Part shown: one piece after another, positions 7,611-10,958 of the stretch
Layout: each line of letters starts with the position of its first letter
Numbering within the stretch: position 1 is the stretch's first letter
Source of the DNA: an uncultured Oscillibacter sp.
GTDB lineage: Bacteria; Bacillota_A; Clostridia; Oscillospirales; Oscillospiraceae
DNA length: 10,958 nt
Direction of reading: 5' to 3'
NCBI GenBank assembly: GCA_948902155.1
Contig: CAQVQZ010000061.1
Span: 1 to 10,958, forward strand
The notes under the pieces: generated by a model
What the model was told of the DNA's origin: nothing
Seen by the model: the letters and a program-made list of their open reading frames with translations, nothing else
Database searches by the model: none
Position numbers and translations under genes: made by a program

Positions 7611-7642
7611 AGAGCGCCGGTCCCCCGGCGCTCTTCGGTTTT
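7611..7642 (+). terminator. Intrinsic terminator downstream of the LysR-type gene
   Basis: A perfect 10-bp GC-rich inverted repeat (7611-7620 with 7625-7634) with loop TCCC is followed by TCGG and four Ts (7639-7642). It lies about 100 nt after the lysR stop. The 3' untranslated region before it contains a wide 9-bp inverted repeat (7525-7533 with 7572-7580) and a Shine-Dalgarno-like AAGGAGG (7540-7546) that leads to no start codon. Confidence 0.75.
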
Positions 7643-7656
7643 CCATTTGAGAGGGC

Positions 7657-7804
7657 TCAGCGCTCCGCTTCCAGCTCCTTCGCGGCCTGGAGCAGGGCCT
7701 TCTTGGCGGACACGCCGGACTCGGCCACGTCATACTCCCAGTTCCAGGGGGGGCTTTTTGCAGGCTCCGTCGGCGAAGGGGATGAAGATGGACCGATGGC
7801 CAGA
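7657..7804 (-). pseudogene. C-terminal remnant of an unrecognised gene, frameshifted at a G7 tract
   Basis: On the minus strand, one frame reads SGHRSIFIPFADGACKKPP from about 7804 to 7748. Removing one base from the seven-G run (7747-7753) joins it to a second frame, WNWEYDVAESGVSAKKALLQ and so on, ending KELEAER with a stop at 7657-7659. Both pieces have protein-like composition and strong GC-rich codon bias, and together look like the last 48 or so residues of one protein. I do not recognise the family. The upstream part is missing because the sequence changes abruptly to an antiporter fragment near 7805-7817. No ribosome binding site serves this piece. The frameshift could also be a sequencing error in the homopolymer; the truncation could not. 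Confidence 0.4.
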
Positions 7805-7961
7805 ATTCAGGCAAAATGAACATGGCGGTGACGGAGAGAAACTGGTAGAATGCCATTTCGACGCCCTGCGCCTGGAGGATCAGGCCCGCGCCGAGGTAAA
7901 TCACGACGAAGATCAGAAAGGGGGCCAGGGCGCTGCTTTTCTTGTTCAGGTTGTGTTCCAT
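7805..7961 (-). pseudogene. N-terminal fragment of a NhaC-type Na+/H+ antiporter
   Basis: The first 49 residues from ATG 7959-7961 resemble the start of Clostridia NhaC-family antiporters. There is a short polar N-terminus, then a first membrane helix (about residues 12-31), then QGVEMAFYQFLSVTAMFI. The similarity stops there, and the frame runs on into low-complexity out-of-frame sequence (Arg/Pro/Ser-rich) to 7551. An intact family member has about ten or more membrane helices, so roughly nine tenths is gone. The start is still served by AAAGGAG (7969-7975) with a 7-nt gap, which implies recent loss. The family call rests on a 49-residue match from memory and would need a database search. 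Confidence 0.6.
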
Positions 7962-8204
7962 TTCGTTTCTCCTTTACTTGATACCGCTGTCGAAATGCGC
8001 CTTCTTTCGTCTATCTGCATAGTTTTCCGCTGAGAGTTTCCTTCTCTCTTGTGCAGAACTATAACAAAATTTGACAGAAAACAGTAATAGCTTTTTCCCG
8101 GAATCGGTCAGCGGCTTTCCTTATACTGAACACTTTTCTTCCAGTTTTACTTTATACGCATATTTAAGTTTGCAAAAGAGACTGTTTCAGGGTGGACCCG
8201 CCGT
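7962..8204. other. AT-rich non-coding stretch upstream of the antiporter remnant
   Basis: This 243-bp stretch is clearly richer in A/T than its surroundings and holds no convincing gene. On the minus strand TATAGT (8058-8063) is a fair -10 for the remnant, but no good -35 lies 16-18 nt away. On the + strand TTGACA (8071-8076) has no -10 partner. It is most likely the old promoter region of the lost antiporter. Confidence 0.4.
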
Positions 8205-8242
8205 AAAAAACCAGCCTGCCTGGCAATCTGCCGGGCAGGCTG
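8205..8242 (-). terminator. Intrinsic terminator of the EFR1-like gene
   Basis: CAGCCTGCC (8212-8220) pairs perfectly with GGCAGGCTG (8234-8242). Inside, a T-G wobble and GGCA/TGCC extend the stem to about 14 bp around a 3-nt loop. On the minus strand the stem is followed by G and six Ts (8205-8210). It lies about 48 nt after the stop at 8290. Confidence 0.88.
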
Positions 8243-8289
8243 TAATATTCATCTTTAAAACTTCGACCGGGCCTATTCCTGCGCCGGAA

Positions 8290-9111
8290 TCACAGGAACA
8301 CGGCGCACTCCTTCGGCTCCTGGAAATGCTTTTCCAGCATCGCCACATGGGACAAAAACGCGGGGTCGTCGAAATACTTGGCGTGGTGGGTACACTTCCG
8401 GACGCAGGACTGGCATTTGATGCAGGTCCCCGGCACTTTCGACACGTCCGCCGGGTCGATGGCCCCCATGGGACAGGCGCGGGCGCAGACGCCGCAGTTG
8501 CAGCATTTGCCCAGGTCCGTTTGGGGCTTGGCCTTCAGGAACTTCACCGGCTCCCCGTCCAGGCCCTTGGGGACGTAATAGGCCCCGTCCGGGTCCCCGG
8601 GGATCTCCACCGGCGGGAAGGGGGGCTGGAGGGTCTGGAGCTTCGCGGCGATCTCTCCGGCGAACGCCTGGAGCTTCCGACGGTCGTCCCAGTCGGGACG
8701 GCCCTCCCCCAAAGCGTCGGTGAAGGCGTGGCGGCCTGGAAACGCCCCCGCCGCCACCCTTTGGAAGCCGTTGGCCTCCAGGACGGCGCAGAGCTCCGCC
8801 AGGGAGTGGTCGAAGGCGCGGTTGCCGAAGGTCACCACCGGCACCACAGGGGTCCCCTCGCCCCGGAGCTTGGTCCGGAGGTCCGGCAGGAGCTTGTTGG
8901 GCGTTTTTCCGGCGTAGGTAGGCGTTCCAATGACCGCCAGCTCCCTGGGGCCGAAGGACAGCGCCTCCGCCCGCTCCGGGAGCCGGGTGAAGCTCCGGCA
9001 GCTCAGCGGCAGGGACAGCGATTCCGCCAGGGCCTCCGACAGCGTGCGGACTACCTTTTCCGTCACGCCGGTGGCGCTGAAGTACACGGCGGTGATGTTC
9101 TCCAATTCCAT
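8290..9111 (-). CDS. EFR1-family flavodoxin-ferredoxin fusion protein
   Basis: This predicted cytosolic electron-transfer protein of 273 residues joins an N-terminal flavodoxin-like domain (about residues 1-160) to a C-terminal 2[4Fe-4S] ferredoxin domain. The FMN phosphate loop is near the start (FSATGVTEK). GTPTYAGKTPNK and FGNRAFDHSLAEL are the other flavodoxin-like segments. Two cysteine clusters follow: CCNCGVCARACP, which satisfies C-x2-C-x2-C-x3-CP, and CIKCQSCVRKC, where the usual Pro after the fourth Cys is Thr. The start is ATG 9109-9111 because GGGAGG (9118-9123) lies 6 nt upstream and the flavodoxin fold begins there; the frame stays open to 9180. The gene stands alone with its own terminator. 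Electron donor and acceptor are unknown, and nothing nearby suggests a pathway. Confidence 0.88.
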   Translation of the reverse strand: MELENITAVYFSATGVTEKVVRTLSEALAESLSLPLSCRSFTRLPERAEALSFGPRELAVIGTPTYAGKTPNKLLPDLRTKLRGEGTPVVPVVTFGNRAFDHSLAELCAVLEANGFQRVAAGAFPGRHAFTDALGEGRPDWDDRRKLQAFAGEIAAKLQTLQPPFPPVEIPGDPDGAYYVPKGLDGEPVKFLKAKPQTDLGKCCNCGVCARACPMGAIDPADVSKVPGTCIKCQSCVRKCTHHAKYFDDPAFLSHVAMLEKHFQEPKECAVFL

Positions 9112-9132
9112 AGATGTCCTCCCGATCTGCGC

Positions 9133-9177
9133 TTCCGCCCCGGCGGGTAGGCTCGCCGGGGCGGAAAACGGTTTTTT
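9133..9177 (+). terminator. Terminator-shaped hairpin in the EFR1 leader, oriented +
   Basis: A perfect 13-bp inverted repeat (9133-9145 with 9154-9166) with an 8-nt loop is followed on the + strand by AACGG and six Ts (9172-9177), as in an intrinsic terminator. No + strand gene precedes it. On the minus strand the same hairpin sits in the leader of the EFR1-like gene, 9 nt before its ribosome binding site, without a T-tract. It may block antisense transcription or structure the leader. Confidence 0.6.
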
Positions 9178-9217
9178 CAAACAGGGCCAAAATGCAAATA
9201 AAAAGTAAAACGGGCTG

Positions 9218-9237
9218 TTTGCCGGCTTCGCGGCAAA
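9218..9237. repeat. Small hairpin with T-rich minus-strand tail
   Basis: TTTGCCG (9218-9224) and CGGCAAA (9231-9237) pair perfectly around a 6-nt loop. On the minus strand, CAGCCCG and then a T-rich run (TTTTACTTTTTATTT) follow. This could be a weak terminator for the Clp transcript, which otherwise lacks one before the EFR1 gene. Confidence 0.4.
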
Positions 9238-9245
9238 GGCGCTTG

Positions 9246-9291
9246 GCCGCGACTTAAATGATACGTTACGAGAGCTTATTTAAGTCGCGGC
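9246..9291. repeat. 14-bp perfect inverted repeat
   Basis: Bases 9246-9259 (GCCGCGACTTAAAT) are the exact reverse complement of 9278-9291, with an 18-nt spacer. G-U and A-U pairs can add two more steps inside. The arms mix GC-rich and AT-rich halves and no T-tract follows on either strand. It may be a hairpin, an operator, or part of a repeated palindromic element. Confidence 0.65.
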
Positions 9292-9300
9292 TGGAGAATT

Positions 9301-9364
9301 TCGCGCCTGCGGGCGCGACCAATGGGCGCTGCCCCTTGGAACCCTGCAGCCTTTGAAAAGGCTG
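9301..9364. repeat. Three abutting hairpins
   Basis: TCGCGCC/GGCGCGA pairs at 9301-9318 (7 bp, 4-nt loop). Directly adjoining, CCAA-GGGC/GCCC-TTGG pairs at 9319-9339 (8 bp with one mismatch, 3-nt loop). After 7 nt, CAGCCTTT/AAAGGCTG pairs at 9347-9364, with TTTTTT at 9372-9377 on the + strand. No open frame of note is present. Together with the upstream hairpins this accounts for most of the 300-nt spacer between the EFR1-like gene and the small Cys protein. Confidence 0.55.
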
Positions 9365-9411
9365 GCGAAACTTTTTTCTCGCTTCGCGCTCTCCTGTTCA
9401 GATTCGCATTT

Positions 9412-9621
9412 CTAAAGGGAAAAATCCTCTTCCCTCAGCTTTTTCGTATCCAGCGTCACTGGGCGGGGGGGCACCCGCTTCATCGGGTCGTAGCGGAAGG
9501 AGCGGCAGGAGTGCTCCACCGGGACCACGCCCTTTTTCACGCAGACCACCTCCCGCTCGTTCAGCTGCTGGCCCCACTGGCAGTAGACGCAGCGGGGGTC
9601 GATGTCCTTCCGGAACAGCAT
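9412..9621 (-). CDS. Small four-cysteine protein, function unknown
   Basis: A 69-residue soluble protein with cysteines at 11, 14, 27 and 39 (C-x2-C-x12-C-x11-C). The spacing suggests a metal site such as zinc, though no family is recognised. The C-terminal part is basic and Pro-rich (KRVPPRPV) and ends LREEDFSL. No signal peptide or membrane helix is visible. ATG 9619-9621 follows a purine-rich GAGGGGAAGGAAG stretch that can serve as ribosome binding site. It starts 18 nt after the Clp stop codon, so the two are almost certainly one transcript. I recall similar short conserved hypothetical proteins in Oscillospiraceae, but cannot confirm this here. McsA-like proteins, which sit beside clpC in other Firmicutes, use paired CxxC motifs; this one does not, so I do not call it McsA. 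Confidence 0.8.
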   Translation of the reverse strand: MLFRKDIDPRCVYCQWGQQLNEREVVCVKKGVVPVEHSCRSFRYDPMKRVPPRPVTLDTKKLREEDFSL

Positions 9622-9639
9622 CTTCCTTCCCCTCTCTCC

Positions 9640-10958
9640 TCAGATCGCGTCCAGCCGGACCTTCTCCCCCTCCGCCGAGGCGTTCAGTCCGATGATGGGG
9701 GACTCGTAGCTGTCGATGATCCGGGTGGCCATGGGGTCCTCCAGCTCCTTCTGGATGGTGCGGCGGAGGTTCCGGGCCCCGTAGGTCCGGGAGTAGGATT
9801 TCTTCGTCAGGAAGTCCACCAGAGCCGCGTCGTAGGTGAAGGTGATGCCCTTCTCCTGGAGGGAGGCTTTCAGCTCGTCCAGCATAATTCGGGCGATGGC
9901 CTGGAAATGCTCCTCCGAGAGGCGGTTGAAGGTGATGACCGCATCCACCCGGTTGATGAACTCCGGCCGGAGGAACTGCTGGAGGGCCTTCATGGCCTTC
10001 TCGCTGTCCTGCTGGCTGAGGCTGCGGTCAAAGCCCACGGTGCCTTCCTTCGTGGCGCTGCCCGCGTTGGAGGTCATGACGATGATGGTGTTTTCAAAGT
10101 TCACCTTCCGGCCGTGGGCGTCGGTGATCTCGCCGTCGTCCAGGATTTGGAGCAATACGTTCAGCACGTCGGGATGGGCCTTCTCGATCTCGTCGAAGAG
10201 GATGACGGCGTAAGGCTTCCGGCGGATTTTCTCCGTCAGCTGCCCCGCCTCGTCATAGCCCACGTAGCCCGGCGGGGAACCCACAATCCGGGAGACGGAG
10301 TGCTTTTCCATGAACTCCGACATGTCCAGGCGGATGAGGGCGTCGGGGGTGTTGAACAGGTCCGTGGCCAGCTGTTTCACCAGCTCCGTCTTGCCCACGC
10401 CGGTGGAGCCCACGAAGATGAAGCTGACGGGCTTATGCTTGGGGGAGATGCCCACCCGGTTCCGGCGGACGGCGGCGGAGACGGCGGCGATGGCCTCGTC
10501 CTGGCCGATGATATGCTCCTTGAGCCGCTCCTCCAATTGGCTGAGCCGCTGGAACTCCTGCTCCCGGATGCGGGAGGCGGGAATCTTGGTCCACAGCTCG
10601 ATGACGTGGGCCAGGTTCTCCATGTTCAGCTGGGGCTGGCCCTTCTCGTTCAGGTTTTCCAGCTCCGTGGACAGCTGGAGGTCCCGGCTCTTCAGCTCCG
10701 CCATGCGGGCGTAGTCCTCCTCGGATTTCTCCTCCTTCTCCTCCAGCATGGTCCGCTCCTTGGCGTAGTCGTCCACCTCCCGCTGAATCTGCATGCGGCG
10801 GGAGATGTCCGGGTCCTTCAGATTCAGGTCGCTGCTGGCCTCGTCGATGAGGTCGATGGCCTTGTCCGGCAGGAAACGGTCCGTGATGTAACGCTCGCTG
10901 AGCAGCACCGCCTGGCGGAGGATGCCCTCCGTCAGCTTCACGCCGTGAAACTCCTCGT
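9640..10958 (-). CDS. Clp ATPase of ClpC/ClpE type, C-terminal part (5' end outside window)
   Basis: A AAA+ unfoldase that feeds proteins to ClpP. The frame runs off the window edge; 438 residues are visible. Counting from the GTG-encoded Val at 10939-10941, the end of the first AAA+ domain (DRFLPDKAIDLIDEA) is at 21-35 and a short coiled-coil middle domain follows at about 45-100. The second AAA+ domain has Walker A GSTGVGKT (178-185), GSPPGYVGYDEAGQLTEK (221-238), Walker B VILFDE (246-251), Arg finger R331 and sensor-2 GAR (388-390). The VGF tripeptide at 302-304 (bases 10030-10038) is the ClpP-docking loop. That loop and the short middle domain argue against the disaggregase ClpB. ClpC and ClpE cannot be told apart without the N-terminus, so no symbol is given. 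A small four-Cys protein gene follows in the same transcript. Confidence 0.93.
   Translation of the reverse strand, partial: EEFHGVKLTEGILRQAVLLSERYITDRFLPDKAIDLIDEASSDLNLKDPDISRRMQIQREVDDYAKERTMLEEKEEKSEEDYARMAELKSRDLQLSTELENLNEKGQPQLNMENLAHVIELWTKIPASRIREQEFQRLSQLEERLKEHIIGQDEAIAAVSAAVRRNRVGISPKHKPVSFIFVGSTGVGKTELVKQLATDLFNTPDALIRLDMSEFMEKHSVSRIVGSPPGYVGYDEAGQLTEKIRRKPYAVILFDEIEKAHPDVLNVLLQILDDGEITDAHGRKVNFENTIIVMTSNAGSATKEGTVGFDRSLSQQDSEKAMKALQQFLRPEFINRVDAVITFNRLSEEHFQAIARIMLDELKASLQEKGITFTYDAALVDFLTKKSYSRTYGARNLRRTIQKELEDPMATRIIDSYESPIIGLNASAEGEKVRLDAI

Noticed and set aside
7506..8033. Open frame of 175 codons on the + strand
   Set aside because: Composition is Arg/Pro/Gly-rich, it is antisense to the antiporter remnant and contains the lysR terminator. 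It is a by-product of high GC content.
9640..10958. Reading the Clp ATPase as ClpB
   Set aside because: The middle domain is too short for ClpB, and the VGF loop for ClpP docking is present.

Overview
The window is an ordinary-looking chromosomal segment of a GC-rich, Gram-positive-type anaerobe. I infer a gut Clostridia member of the Oscillospiraceae/Ruminococcaceae kind. The reasons are the Firmicutes gene order dnaB-tilS-hpt-ftsH, strong AGGAGG-type ribosome binding sites, a methionine gamma-lyase, an EFR1-type flavodoxin-ferredoxin, a remnant of a Clostridia-type NhaC antiporter and strong G/C bias at third codon positions. The genus cannot be named from the sequence alone.

Layout. Bases 1-4875 (+) hold a tightly packed housekeeping run: the 3' part of dnaB (replicative helicase), tilS (tRNA-Ile lysidine synthetase, overlapping dnaB by 17 bp), hpt (hypoxanthine phosphoribosyltransferase, 1 nt after tilS) and, after a 101-nt gap with a hairpin and a strong Shine-Dalgarno, ftsH (membrane AAA+ metalloprotease). 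Two back-to-back intrinsic terminators (4856-4925) separate ftsH from the convergent gene. Bases 4942-6135 (-) encode methionine gamma-lyase. A roughly 400-bp divergent control region carries a perfect consensus promoter for a LysR-type regulator (6544-7509, +), a weaker promoter for the lyase, and a cluster of TATC half-sites placed where a LysR protein would bind to activate the lyase.

Bases 7510-8289 are degraded. After the lysR terminator there is a minus-strand composite remnant: a NhaC-type antiporter N-terminus with an intact start and ribosome binding site, joined to an unrecognised protein C-terminus that carries a frameshift at a G7 tract. An AT-rich non-coding stretch follows. Bases 8290-9111 (-) encode an EFR1-like flavodoxin plus 2[4Fe-4S] protein with its own terminator. 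Bases 9112-9411 have no gene but contain six hairpins, including 13-bp and 14-bp perfect inverted repeats. Bases 9412-10958 (-) hold a Clp AAA+ unfoldase of the ClpC/ClpE kind (5' end outside the window, ClpP-docking VGF loop present), followed 18 nt later by a 69-residue four-cysteine protein.

Working together: the left half is replication, translation fidelity, purine salvage and membrane proteostasis. The middle is a probable sulfur amino-acid catabolic gene with its own divergent regulator. The right end is cytosolic proteostasis. I see no CRISPR array, rRNA, tRNA, phage or transposase gene. The parts most worth a second look are the hairpin-dense spacer, the lyase/LysR operator arrangement, the broken fusion locus and the small Cys protein linked to Clp. 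None is proof of a new system.
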